Assembly: GCA_964409635.1 (NCBI GenBank)
Contig: CAYPEL010000084.1
Location: 1-11,972 of the forward strand
Direction of reading: 5' to 3'
Length of the DNA: 11,972 nt
Origin: CAYPEL01 sp964409635
GTDB taxonomy: Bacteria; Pseudomonadota; Gammaproteobacteria; DSM-19610
This document shows, in pieces, positions 1-8,111 of this stretch. The translations under genes were made by a program, and so were the position numbers. The number at the start of each line of letters is the position of its first letter. Within the stretch, counting starts at the first letter, position 1. Below the pieces are notes generated by a model. The model did no database searches and was not told the origin of the DNA. It saw only the letters and a program-made list of their open reading frames with translations.

Positions 1-906
1 GATTTTACCGGCGCGATTGCCGATTCGGTTAACTTCACTATTGATGCTTTGCGTGAAATGGTTACCACCATTAACGCCACCTCAGGTCAGGTATCTTCCG
101 CTGCCCGGCAGACGCAGGAAACAGCCCGTCATCTGACTGAGGCGAGTGAGCACCAGACCGAGGAAATTATCACGGCCACCAATGCGATCAACAATATGGT
201 AGGCGCTATCGACAAAGTGTCACACGACGCGGCAGAAACGGCGAGTATGGCGAAAAATTCTGTGGACATCGCTAAGAAGGGTGGTGAAACGGTAACCCGT
301 AGCATCGATGGCATGGATCGCATTCGAGAAACCATCCAGGAGACTTCAAAACGTATCAAACGCCTGGGTGAAAGCTCGCAGGAAATCGGTGATATCGTTG
401 AGCTCATCAATGACATTGCTGAGCAGACCAATATCCTGGCGTTAAACGCTGCCATTCAGGCTGCCATGGCCGGTGAAGCCGGCCGTGGTTTCGCGGTGGT
501 TGCTGACGAAGTTCAGCGTCTCGCTGAGCGTTCCGGTAATGCAACCAAGCAGATTGAAGGCTTGGTTAAAGCCATCCAGACGGATACTAACGAAGCGGTT
601 ATTTCCATGGAACAGAGTACCGCCGGTGTGGTTAACGGCGCCCATCTGGCTGAGGATGCCGGTAAGGCGCTGGATGAAATTGTTAACGTGTCTGAAAACC
701 TGGCTGGACTGGTTGAGAATATTTCCAGTGCGGCGCAACAACAGTCTGCTTCGGCAACTAGCGTGTCTGAAACGATGCATGTTATTCAGGAAATCACCAC
801 GCAAACGTCTGAAGGCACCACTGAGGTAGACCGCGCTATCGGTAACTTGACTGGACTGGCTTCTGAAATGGGCCGCTCGGTCGCAGGCTTTAAACTGCCC
901 GAGTAA
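1..906 (+). CDS. pilJ: PilJ-type methyl-accepting chemotaxis protein, C-terminal part (5' end outside window)
   Basis: This is the cytoplasmic signalling end of the type IV pilus chemoreceptor PilJ; the reading frame is open from base 1 and its true start, membrane segments and ligand domain lie upstream. It would sit in the inner membrane and signal through CheW-like adaptors to the kinase ChpA encoded next. The visible 301 residues are long coiled-coil helices around the MCP hairpin tip, with the family hallmarks IAEQTNILALNAAIQAAMAG and EAGRGFAVVADEVQRLAERS at about 415-540. The signature ATKQIE at about 541-558 and the C-terminus SVAGFKLP are PilJ-like as I know the family. A stretch at 724-750 (SSAAQQQSA) fits the consensus for receptor methylation, with a Gln-Gln pair as candidate site. 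The C-terminus has no CheR-docking pentapeptide. An internal TTG at 49 is not the start, because the homologous sequence continues upstream of it. Confidence 0.93.
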   Translation, partial: DFTGAIADSVNFTIDALREMVTTINATSGQVSSAARQTQETARHLTEASEHQTEEIITATNAINNMVGAIDKVSHDAAETASMAKNSVDIAKKGGETVTRSIDGMDRIRETIQETSKRIKRLGESSQEIGDIVELINDIAEQTNILALNAAIQAAMAGEAGRGFAVVADEVQRLAERSGNATKQIEGLVKAIQTDTNEAVISMEQSTAGVVNGAHLAEDAGKALDEIVNVSENLAGLVENISSAAQQQSASATSVSETMHVIQEITTQTSEGTTEVDRAIGNLTGLASEMGRSVAGFKLPE

Positions 907-959
907 GTCTGGAAACTAGAGTGTCTGACCGGCTGACTGTGTTATTAAAGCAGGGCGAT

Positions 960-985
960 GCGGGCGGGGAATATAGCCTGCCCGC
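960..985. other. GC-rich hairpin between pilJ and chpA
   Basis: Bases 960-968 and 977-985 can form a nine-pair stem (GCGGGC with GCCCGC, one G-T pair, then two more pairs) around an eight-base loop. No T-run follows, so it is not a standard intrinsic terminator on either strand. It could protect or attenuate the pilJ-chpA transcript. A weaker five-pair hairpin (CAGGC 1004-1008 with GCCTG 1019-1023) lies just downstream. The rest of the 192-base gap has no plausible gene. Confidence 0.4.
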
Positions 986-1042
986 GAAGCCTCTGCAAAT
1001 CAGCAGGCCAGCATAAAAGCCTGGTAGCAGGCAGGTAGAATA

Positions 1043-1052
1043 TGTGTACACA
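1043..1052. promoter_or_regulatory. Perfect 10-base palindrome upstream of chpA
   Basis: TGTGTACACA is a perfect palindrome 46 bases before the chpA start codon. Ten bases after it lies TATAGT (1062-1067), which resembles a -10 box, but I see no matching -35 box. It could be an operator for a chpA promoter internal to the operon. A ten-base palindrome can also occur by chance, so this is only a candidate. Confidence 0.2.
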
Positions 1053-1087
1053 GGTTGCACCTATAGTGGGCAGCTAGTGTGGGAAAC

Positions 1088-1092
1088 AAGGA
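1088..1092 (+). promoter_or_regulatory. Ribosome binding site of chpA
   Basis: AAGGA lies six bases before the ATG at 1099, a good Shine-Dalgarno sequence at normal spacing. It supports the chosen start of this very long gene, as does the match of the first residues (FSTLKWVKAELDETL) to the usual N-terminus of ChpA. Confidence 0.7.
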
Positions 1093-1098
1093 ATTAGA

Positions 1099-4000
1099 AT
1101 GAACGATGCAGTCGACTTCAGTACGCTGAAATGGGTAAAAGCAGAGCTTGATGAGACGCTGAAACAAGCACGTCAGGCGCTGGAAGCCTATGTCGAGAAT
1201 TCAGATGACAAGGCGCCACTCACTGATCTGGTGGCGCATTTGCATCAGGTTTATGGCACCTTACAAATTGTCGAGATCTATGGCGCTGCACTCCTCGCAG
1301 AAGAAATGGAGCAGGTATCCAAAGCGCTGAGTGAAGACAAAATCACCCAGCTTGAAGATACCGTCGAAGTGATGATGCGGGCTATCTTGCAGTTACCGGA
1401 CTATCTGGATCGTCTGGCGGCAGGACATCGTGACGTACCCATTGTGCTGCTGCCGTTGTTGAACGATTTACGCGCCGTGCGTGGCGAAAGCCTGATGTCA
1501 GAAAGCACGATGTTTTCCCCAGATCTGAGTGCGCCATTACCCGATCATGTTGTCAATAACAAAATTGCAGGCGATATCAGCCAGAGCGCGCGGGAATTGC
1601 GCCATAAATTCCAGCTCAATTTGCTGAGTTTTTTACGCGACGAGAATACCGGTGAAAGCCTTGCAGTGCTGAATGATATTGTGGAAACGCTCAGCGCAAT
1701 CAGTAGCCGTGAGGACAGCAAAAGATACTGGTGGATTAGCACAGGAATTATTCAGACACTCATGGATGGTTCATTGCAAACAGCCATTGCGCTTAAGGTG
1801 CAACTTGGGCGCATGGATCAGATCCTGCGGCAGTTGATAGATGATGGTGAAGCGGCCTTGTCCGCAGCAGAAATCACCGAGATGAGCAAAAATTTGTTGT
1901 TTTACGTCGGCCAGTCCAGAGGTGATAACCCAACTGCCGCCGAAATCAAGGCAACCTATCGGCTCGATACCCTGCTCCCCGATCAAGACGAAATCGATGC
2001 AGCACTGGAAAGCCTGTCTGGACAAAATACGGAGCTGTTTAAGACGGTAGCCGGTGTCGTCAAGGAAGAACTGGCCCGGCTCAGGAATTCACTGGATGTG
2101 CTGGTGCGAGATAACGATAGTGACATTGAGGCCGTGCAGCAGGTTGCTGATGGCTTGCGCTCCATGTCAGATACATTGGCTATGCTTGGTCTAGGGGCGC
2201 AAAGAAAGGCTATTCTAGGCAGATCAGAAAATTTACAAGCCAGTGTTGAGCAACAAGAAATGCCTTCCGAAACGGACTTGATGGAAGTTGCCAGTACTTT
2301 ATTACTTATCGACTCGGCTATGGGTCAAATGGAGCAGGGGCATGCTGTCAATGTTTCAGAAACAGCAGACGATATCGACGCCAGTATGGCGGAATCAGAG
2401 TTTGATCAGGTCAAGGCTGTTGTGCTCAATGAAGCAATCACAGACCTGGTGCGCGCCAAAGAATCCATTATGGAGTTTATGGACGAAGGTGATGCCAAGC
2501 TGGCCGCGGATGCGACTCAGCTACTCAACCAGGTAAAGGGTGGTCTTTTACTATTGGACGAAACCCGGGCATCCTCTTTGATCGGTGCTGCTGCAAAGTA
2601 CATCGAACAGAAAATTACCAAGGTGGAAGATCTGCCACCTGAAAAGGAATTGGAATCACTGGCAGACGCTGTGTGCGGGGTTGAATATTACCTTGAAGGT
2701 CTGCGTGAGTCCCGTTTATTTAGCGACAATGCAATTGATGTGGCAGAAAAATGCATTGCTGATCTGGGTTATTTGTCAGATCAGGAAGCAACAGATGATG
2801 GGTTGGATTCATCTGATGAATCCGAGACGGGATATCAGGCTATTGAAGACATAGATGAACCAGAAGCCTGTGAGCAGGAATCTAATGAAGCAGACCGGGA
2901 TGACTCAGTTGTAATGAGTGCTGATGGGGAAACTGCCAGCCAGCCAGAGTCGACTGAGCGTCATGTTGATGAGGTAGCTGCAGTTGCAGTAGTGGCTGCT
3001 GTTACTGCCGGTACTGCGCAATACGATGAGGAAATGGCTGAATACCCTGTCATGGGTGAAGATACCGATGAAGAGATTCTTGAAATCTTCATCGAGGAAA
3101 TCGAAGAAGAAATCGAGTCGTTTGCTGAGCAGTTGCCTATCTGGGCCAGCGATCCGCAACAAACAGAAGCCCTGGAAACTTTCCGGCGTTCTTTCCATAC
3201 CCTCAAGGGTAGTGGGCGCCTGGTAGGCGCCATGCGGATTGGTGAATTCGGCTGGGCATTTGAAAGCATGCTCAACAAGGTGCTTGATGACACGATTTCA
3301 CCTTCACCTGAGATAATAGATATTCTGTACCAGGCACTCGATGCGTTGCCTTCTTTTGTTGCCCAGATTCAGCATGGTACGCCGCTCGACAAACCCGTTG
3401 CCTGGCTGATGTCTGCCGCGACGGCGCTCAGCAAGGGTGAACCCATACCCGTACTTGAAACACCTGCAGTGATTGAAGAAACAGTCACTGCAGCACAGCC
3501 TTCAACTGCAGAGTTAGAGACTGTGGAAATGGATCCTGTGCTGTTTGAGATTTATCAGGCCGAGTGCAAAAACCATTTTGCTGTGATTGATGACTTCCTG
3601 GAGAGTGGTGCAAACAAGTCCACAGATGAACTGGTACGGGCGCTGCATACTTTGCACGGCAGTGCCGGTACGGCTTCTGTCGTGGCTATTGCGGCTGTTT
3701 CTGCTCGGCTGGAAAAATATACCAAGTTACTATTAGACGCCGATATGGCGCTTGATCATGAGGGTATTGAAGCCTTGAGAGAAGGCCGGAATACTATGGG
3801 TGTCCTGTTCGAACAGTTACCAGGCAGCGTTCAGGAAAATGAAGATTTTGACGCGCTGTTGCAGCGTCTTGATGAACTATGCATTAAAACCAGCGGACAA
3901 ATCAAAGCGGCCGAATTGTCAACTGCGGCTGAAGAAGCGCCAGAGACAGAGCCTGAGGCAGCTGACATCCATGTGGTTGAAGAAGCTGCAGAGGATAGTC

Positions 4001-6696
4001 CCTACGCTGATTTCGATCAGGAATTACTGCAGATCTTCATGGAAGAAAGCAGTGACATTCTTGAACGCAGTGATGCGGCGCTTGCAGGTTGGCACGCTGA
4101 TACCGGTAATCAACAGGCACTCGAACAGTTGCAACGTGAACTGCATACCCTGAAGGGCGGTGCGCGCATGACTGGCCTGACAGAAGTGGGAGACCTGGCG
4201 CACGCGTTGGAATCTGTCATTATTGCCATTGTCGAGAATGGTTCGGCACAAACTGAAGAGCTTGGCTTGATACAGCGTGCCCACGACGAGTTAGCCAGTG
4301 AGGTCGACAGAGTCAGCCATCACCAGGCAATGAATGGCAGTGGCGAATTGGTGAGCCAGTTAAACAGTCTGCACACTAGCCTCGCCGAGTACACGCCGGC
4401 TGCATCAGAAGACAGTGATGCCCCGGCTTATGGTGATCCTGAGCTTGTCGAGATCTTTATTGAAGAGGCCGGCGATATTCTTGAGAGCAGTGAAGAAACC
4501 CTGCAACTCTGGAAGGCCGATACTGAAAATACAGAATACATAGCCGCACTGCAGCGCGAGTTACATACCCTCAAGGGTGGCGCCAGAATGGCGGATATTT
4601 CCGACATTGGTGATTTGGCGCATGGCGTTGAATCGTTAATGGTTATGCTGGCAGAAGGCGAACTGAAAACGTCTCCTGCTACCTTTGCTGTACTGGAGCG
4701 TGCCCATGACCGGCTCGTGAATATGGTCACCAAGCTGCGAAACCGTGGCGTACTGGCCCCAGCGGAAGACCTGTTACAGCAGCTCGAAGCCTTACGTAAC
4801 GGCAAAACTGTCGAGGTTGCAAATGAGGCGGTTAGAGAAATACCTAAAACGCCGGCAACGGAAAATCGGATGCCGACACGTGATGTGCACGAACTGGTGC
4901 GCGTCAAAGCCAGCTTGCTTGATGAGCTGGTTAATAATGCAGGCGAGGTCAGTATCTACCGTTCCCGTCTCGAGCAGCAAGTGGGGGCTTCCCGGTTTAA
5001 CCTGGTGGAGATGGATCAGACCGTGTTACGTTTACGCCAACAGCTGCGCAAGCTTGAAATAGAAACCGAAGCGCAGATACTATTCCGCTATGAAAAAGAG
5101 CTCGACGAAACTTCCACGGATTTCGACCCGCTGGAAATGGATCGCTATTCTAATCTGCAGCAACTGTCGCGCTCTTTGATGGAGTCTGTAGCTGACTTAA
5201 CAAGTATCCAGAATATGCTGGAAAATATTTCCAGGGAATCTGAAACACTGTTGTTGCAGCAGTCGCGCATTAATACAGAACTCCAGGAAGGCCTGATGCG
5301 TACCCGTATGGTGCCATTTCTCGGGCTTGCCCCACGAATGCGTAGAATCATCCGGCAGACTGCTGACGAATTGGGTAAAAAAGTTGAGTTGGAGTTGAGT
5401 GGTGCTGAAGGTGAACTGGATCGTACCGTAATTGACCGTATTATCGCACCTATCGAGCATATGCTGCGCAACTCGATTTCGCATGGCATTGAAGTACCTA
5501 CAGAGCGTAAGCAATTAGGCAAGCCGGAAACCGGAATCATTAGTATCAACTTTGACCGTGAGTCGTCTGACATTGTATTACGGATAACAGACGATGGCGC
5601 GGGTATTAATCTCGACGATGTCAGGAAAAAAGCGATCGAACGCGGCCTTATGGATGCCGATGCGGCATTATCGGATAACGAAATTCTGCAGTTTATTCTG
5701 GAAGCCGGTTTCAGCACCGCACAAAAGGTGACGCAGGTCTCCGGCCGTGGCGTAGGCATGGATGTGGTCAGTAGCGAGGTCAAGCAACTGGGTGGTTCGC
5801 TGCACATTGCTTCTGAGCAAGGTAAAGGTACGACCTTTACTATTCGTTTGCCGTTTACACTGGCAATCAACCAGGCACTGCTTGTTGAAGTGGGTGAGGA
5901 TACTTATGCCGTACCCTTATCAACAATCCACGGTATCGTCAGAATTGATAAAGAGGATCTCGAAATCTATTACGATGATCCCAGCTTAAAGTTTAACTAC
6001 GACAATATTGATTACGAGGTGCGTAACCTGGGCAATATACTGGGTACACACAACGCCAATCTTGGTGCGCTGCCAGATCGTGTGCCAGTGCTGCTGGCGC
6101 GTACCGGTGATCATGCTGTTGCGTTACAGGTTGAAGACTTGTTGGGCAGCCGCGAAATCGTTGTTAAATCAGTAGGGCCCCAAATCAGTACCGTGCGTGG
6201 TGTGTCGGGTGCAACCATTCTTGGTGACGGGCGTGTCGTCATGATCCTTGATACTGCTGCACTGTTGCGTGGTGGCGTCTCAATGATGACGCAAATAGAA
6301 GAACTGATGATGCAGCCTCAGCAAACGGAAAATGCTACGGTAATGGTTGTAGATGACTCGATAACTGTGCGTAAAGTTACCACCCGTTTGCTAGAGCGTA
6401 ACGACATGCATGTTATTACTGCTAAGGACGGTGTGGATGCGGTTGCGAAGCTGCATGAAACAGTGCCGGATGTCATGTTGCTGGATATCGAAATGCCGCG
6501 AATGGATGGTTTCGAACTGGCTACGCATATCAGAAATGATGAGCGCTTAAGGCATGTGCCGATCATCATGATTACTTCACGTACCGGCGACAAACACCGT
6601 CAGCGTGCTACGGAAATCGGTGTTAATCATTATCTTGGCAAGCCTTTCCAGGAAGCGGAGCTGCTCGAGAATATAAAAAGTCTGCTGCGGGGTTAA
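1099..6696 (+). CDS. chpA: Multi-Hpt hybrid chemosensory histidine kinase ChpA/PilL
   Basis: This CheA-type kinase is the core of the Pil-Chp system that controls type IV pili; 1865 residues against about 2470 in P. aeruginosa ChpA. Domains in order: FimL-like N-terminal region (about 1-300, Hpt-like motif around H49); a second Hpt-like region with Asn at the His position (N477); an acidic linker (about 550-655) with a Val/Ala stretch 626-640; four Hpt domains with phospho-acceptor candidates H700, H850, H1016 and H1156; dimerisation helices from about 1268; the HATPase with N box around N1458, DDGAG at 1498-1502, GRGVGM at 1549-1554 and GKGTT at 1575-1579; a CheW-like domain at about 1590-1725; and a receiver (1746-1865) with D1752/D1753, phospho-acceptor D1796, T1826 and K1848. 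All kinase and receiver residues are present, so it should be active. The last two Hpt domains are near-copies of each other. chpB starts four bases after its stop. Confidence 0.96.
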   Translation: MNDAVDFSTLKWVKAELDETLKQARQALEAYVENSDDKAPLTDLVAHLHQVYGTLQIVEIYGAALLAEEMEQVSKALSEDKITQLEDTVEVMMRAILQLPDYLDRLAAGHRDVPIVLLPLLNDLRAVRGESLMSESTMFSPDLSAPLPDHVVNNKIAGDISQSARELRHKFQLNLLSFLRDENTGESLAVLNDIVETLSAISSREDSKRYWWISTGIIQTLMDGSLQTAIALKVQLGRMDQILRQLIDDGEAALSAAEITEMSKNLLFYVGQSRGDNPTAAEIKATYRLDTLLPDQDEIDAALESLSGQNTELFKTVAGVVKEELARLRNSLDVLVRDNDSDIEAVQQVADGLRSMSDTLAMLGLGAQRKAILGRSENLQASVEQQEMPSETDLMEVASTLLLIDSAMGQMEQGHAVNVSETADDIDASMAESEFDQVKAVVLNEAITDLVRAKESIMEFMDEGDAKLAADATQLLNQVKGGLLLLDETRASSLIGAAAKYIEQKITKVEDLPPEKELESLADAVCGVEYYLEGLRESRLFSDNAIDVAEKCIADLGYLSDQEATDDGLDSSDESETGYQAIEDIDEPEACEQESNEADRDDSVVMSADGETASQPESTERHVDEVAAVAVVAAVTAGTAQYDEEMAEYPVMGEDTDEEILEIFIEEIEEEIESFAEQLPIWASDPQQTEALETFRRSFHTLKGSGRLVGAMRIGEFGWAFESMLNKVLDDTISPSPEIIDILYQALDALPSFVAQIQHGTPLDKPVAWLMSAATALSKGEPIPVLETPAVIEETVTAAQPSTAELETVEMDPVLFEIYQAECKNHFAVIDDFLESGANKSTDELVRALHTLHGSAGTASVVAIAAVSARLEKYTKLLLDADMALDHEGIEALREGRNTMGVLFEQLPGSVQENEDFDALLQRLDELCIKTSGQIKAAELSTAAEEAPETEPEAADIHVVEEAAEDSPYADFDQELLQIFMEESSDILERSDAALAGWHADTGNQQALEQLQRELHTLKGGARMTGLTEVGDLAHALESVIIAIVENGSAQTEELGLIQRAHDELASEVDRVSHHQAMNGSGELVSQLNSLHTSLAEYTPAASEDSDAPAYGDPELVEIFIEEAGDILESSEETLQLWKADTENTEYIAALQRELHTLKGGARMADISDIGDLAHGVESLMVMLAEGELKTSPATFAVLERAHDRLVNMVTKLRNRGVLAPAEDLLQQLEALRNGKTVEVANEAVREIPKTPATENRMPTRDVHELVRVKASLLDELVNNAGEVSIYRSRLEQQVGASRFNLVEMDQTVLRLRQQLRKLEIETEAQILFRYEKELDETSTDFDPLEMDRYSNLQQLSRSLMESVADLTSIQNMLENISRESETLLLQQSRINTELQEGLMRTRMVPFLGLAPRMRRIIRQTADELGKKVELELSGAEGELDRTVIDRIIAPIEHMLRNSISHGIEVPTERKQLGKPETGIISINFDRESSDIVLRITDDGAGINLDDVRKKAIERGLMDADAALSDNEILQFILEAGFSTAQKVTQVSGRGVGMDVVSSEVKQLGGSLHIASEQGKGTTFTIRLPFTLAINQALLVEVGEDTYAVPLSTIHGIVRIDKEDLEIYYDDPSLKFNYDNIDYEVRNLGNILGTHNANLGALPDRVPVLLARTGDHAVALQVEDLLGSREIVVKSVGPQISTVRGVSGATILGDGRVVMILDTAALLRGGVSMMTQIEELMMQPQQTENATVMVVDDSITVRKVTTRLLERNDMHVITAKDGVDAVAKLHETVPDVMLLDIEMPRMDGFELATHIRNDERLRHVPIIMITSRTGDKHRQRATEIGVNHYLGKPFQEAELLENIKSLLRG

Positions 6697-6700
6697 GCGT

Positions 6701-7615
6701 ATGTCTGACCCGCTCAGGCTTGCGATCTTGGCAAGACAAACCATAGAGAGTGGTGTCACAGCCAGCTTGCAGGAAAAAGGTCTGGAAGTAGTAGCGCAGA
6801 AATTGATCGGTGAACATTTCCCGTTTGATTTAAATCAGGCGCAGGTATTGCTGATTGAGCTGGGTATACACGTAGATAAAGAGTATCTGACGGAAATGCT
6901 CGAGCAAATCAATATTCCGGTACTTCTCTACGAAGGCCGTATCGGGCCGGCGGATAGCTGGGATACGAATCTGTGTCAGCGTTTGCATCGTCTGGTAGAG
7001 GCGCCAGGTCGGGACAGAAAGTCTGTAGCCGATGATTTTTTGGTCATTGTATTGTGCGCTTCGGTGGGTGGCCCAAAAGCGATTGGGCGCTTTTTTGAGC
7101 ATATACCGGCTGATTTGCCGGTGGTGTTTTTACTGGTGCAGCATATGGCTGAGGAGTTCCAGTCATTATTGGGTAAACAACTGTCACGCTTTACCGGTTC
7201 ACGGATTAGTGTGCTGGAAAACGATCAGGATTTGCAGCCTGGTGATGCCTGGATAATTCCAGCTGATGCGCAGATTACCATTGATGAAAACCAGAAGTTA
7301 AGAAGGTTGGATGCAGTTTGGCAGACAGTGAACAGGCCGAGTATGGATCGTGTGCTGGAATTAGTTGCCGGCAGGTTTGGTCAAAACAGTGGTGCCATCA
7401 TATTTAGCGGAATTGGCTATGATGGATTAACAGGCAGTTCTGCTGTTGCTGAACAGGGTGGTTTTGTCTGGGCGCAATCTGCAGACAGCTGTGTTGCATC
7501 ACGACTTCCTGATTCTGTCAGGCAGAGTGGTCATGTAGAAATCAGTGGATCACCTGAAGAACTGGCGGCAGCATTATTCCAGCGCTGCCAGACTCACTAT
7601 CAGGCATCCTGTTGA
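6701..7615 (+). CDS. chpB: CheB-type protein-glutamate methylesterase ChpB with pseudo-receiver N-terminus
   Basis: This enzyme would remove methyl groups from glutamates of PilJ and so reset receptor sensitivity in the cytoplasm. The C-terminal half (about 112-298) is a CheB catalytic domain with the full triad by motif: S121 in CASVGGPKA, H148 in VQHMAEE and D241 in SGIGYDGLTG. The N-terminal ~100 residues look like a receiver fold in hydrophobic pattern, but the acidic pocket is lost (Ala-Arg at 11-12), and Glu (E53) seems to occupy the phosphorylated-aspartate position. Control by phosphorylation is therefore doubtful. The ATG follows the chpA stop by four bases, with GGGG (6689-6692) as a weak ribosome site, which suggests translational coupling. 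Length (304 residues) is somewhat short for CheB. No CheR/PilK methyltransferase gene is visible in the window. Confidence 0.9.
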   Translation: MSDPLRLAILARQTIESGVTASLQEKGLEVVAQKLIGEHFPFDLNQAQVLLIELGIHVDKEYLTEMLEQINIPVLLYEGRIGPADSWDTNLCQRLHRLVEAPGRDRKSVADDFLVIVLCASVGGPKAIGRFFEHIPADLPVVFLLVQHMAEEFQSLLGKQLSRFTGSRISVLENDQDLQPGDAWIIPADAQITIDENQKLRRLDAVWQTVNRPSMDRVLELVAGRFGQNSGAIIFSGIGYDGLTGSSAVAEQGGFVWAQSADSCVASRLPDSVRQSGHVEISGSPEELAAALFQRCQTHYQASC

Positions 7616-7640
7616 AGGGCATAGTAATAGGGGAAACAAG

Positions 7641-8111
7641 ATGAGTGCAATTGTCGATACGGTTAGAAGTCTTTGGGTGCCTCTGGAAGGTGTAAATTTA
7701 CTTGTCCCCAATGTGGCGATTGCGGAAGTAATCGGTTATCAGCCCTTTGAGCTGGTTGAAACCAATACAGCTTGGTTGCTGGGTTCGTTACGCTGGCGCG
7801 GGCTGATTGTTCCGGTGGTGTCGATGGAAGCCATGTGCGGCTTGAAATTGCCGGAAAGTGGCCGCAATGCGCGTATCGCCATTGTAAATTCAACACGTTA
7901 TCGCGCAAAGCTTGATTTTTATGCGATTGTTACCTCAGGTATTCCACGCCTGATTAATGCAGATCATGATGCTTTAGGTGAGCCAGTTGAAATGGATGGT
8001 TTGCCGGATACTGTTGCCAGTCAGGTGCAGATAGGCAGTGAGCGTGCATTGATTCCGGATCTTCAGCAGGTACAACTGAATATTGAAAAAGCCTGGGCCG
8101 AAATCGTCTAA
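7641..8111 (+). CDS. chpC: CheW-like adaptor protein ChpC
   Basis: This 156-residue protein is a single CheW-like domain, expected to link the PilJ receptor to the ChpA kinase as an accessory adaptor beside PilI. The pattern matches CheW folds: a first strand LWVPLEGVNLLVPNVAIAEV, a central LLGSLRWRGLIVPVVSM (the usual G-x-hydrophobic-x-W-R-G region), then RIAIVNS and a C-terminal helix. The reading frame is open from 7545, but I start at ATG 7641 because AGGGGAAA (7629-7636) precedes it at good spacing and because the upstream part would overlap chpB. The gap after chpB is 25 bases, so it is co-transcribed. It is the last gene of the cluster; no chpD or chpE follows. Its stop codon overlaps the stop of the convergent rsmE. 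Confidence 0.87.
   Translation: MSAIVDTVRSLWVPLEGVNLLVPNVAIAEVIGYQPFELVETNTAWLLGSLRWRGLIVPVVSMEAMCGLKLPESGRNARIAIVNSTRYRAKLDFYAIVTSGIPRLINADHDALGEPVEMDGLPDTVASQVQIGSERALIPDLQQVQLNIEKAWAEIV

Noticed and set aside
960..985. Intrinsic terminator after pilJ
   Set aside because: The stem is good but no T-run follows on either strand, so it is listed only as a hairpin.
4428..4907. Reverse-strand open frame of 159 codons inside chpA
   Set aside because: It is Ser/Arg-rich low-complexity sequence opposite the fourth Hpt domain, typical of a shadow frame.
5145..5870. Reverse-strand open frame of 241 codons inside chpA
   Set aside because: It lies opposite the conserved kinase core of ChpA and has no recognisable domain; it is a shadow of the real gene.
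7545..7640. Longer chpC reading frame starting at 7545 inside chpB
   Set aside because: The extra N-terminal residues overlap chpB and do not resemble CheW proteins; ATG 7641 has a strong ribosome site.
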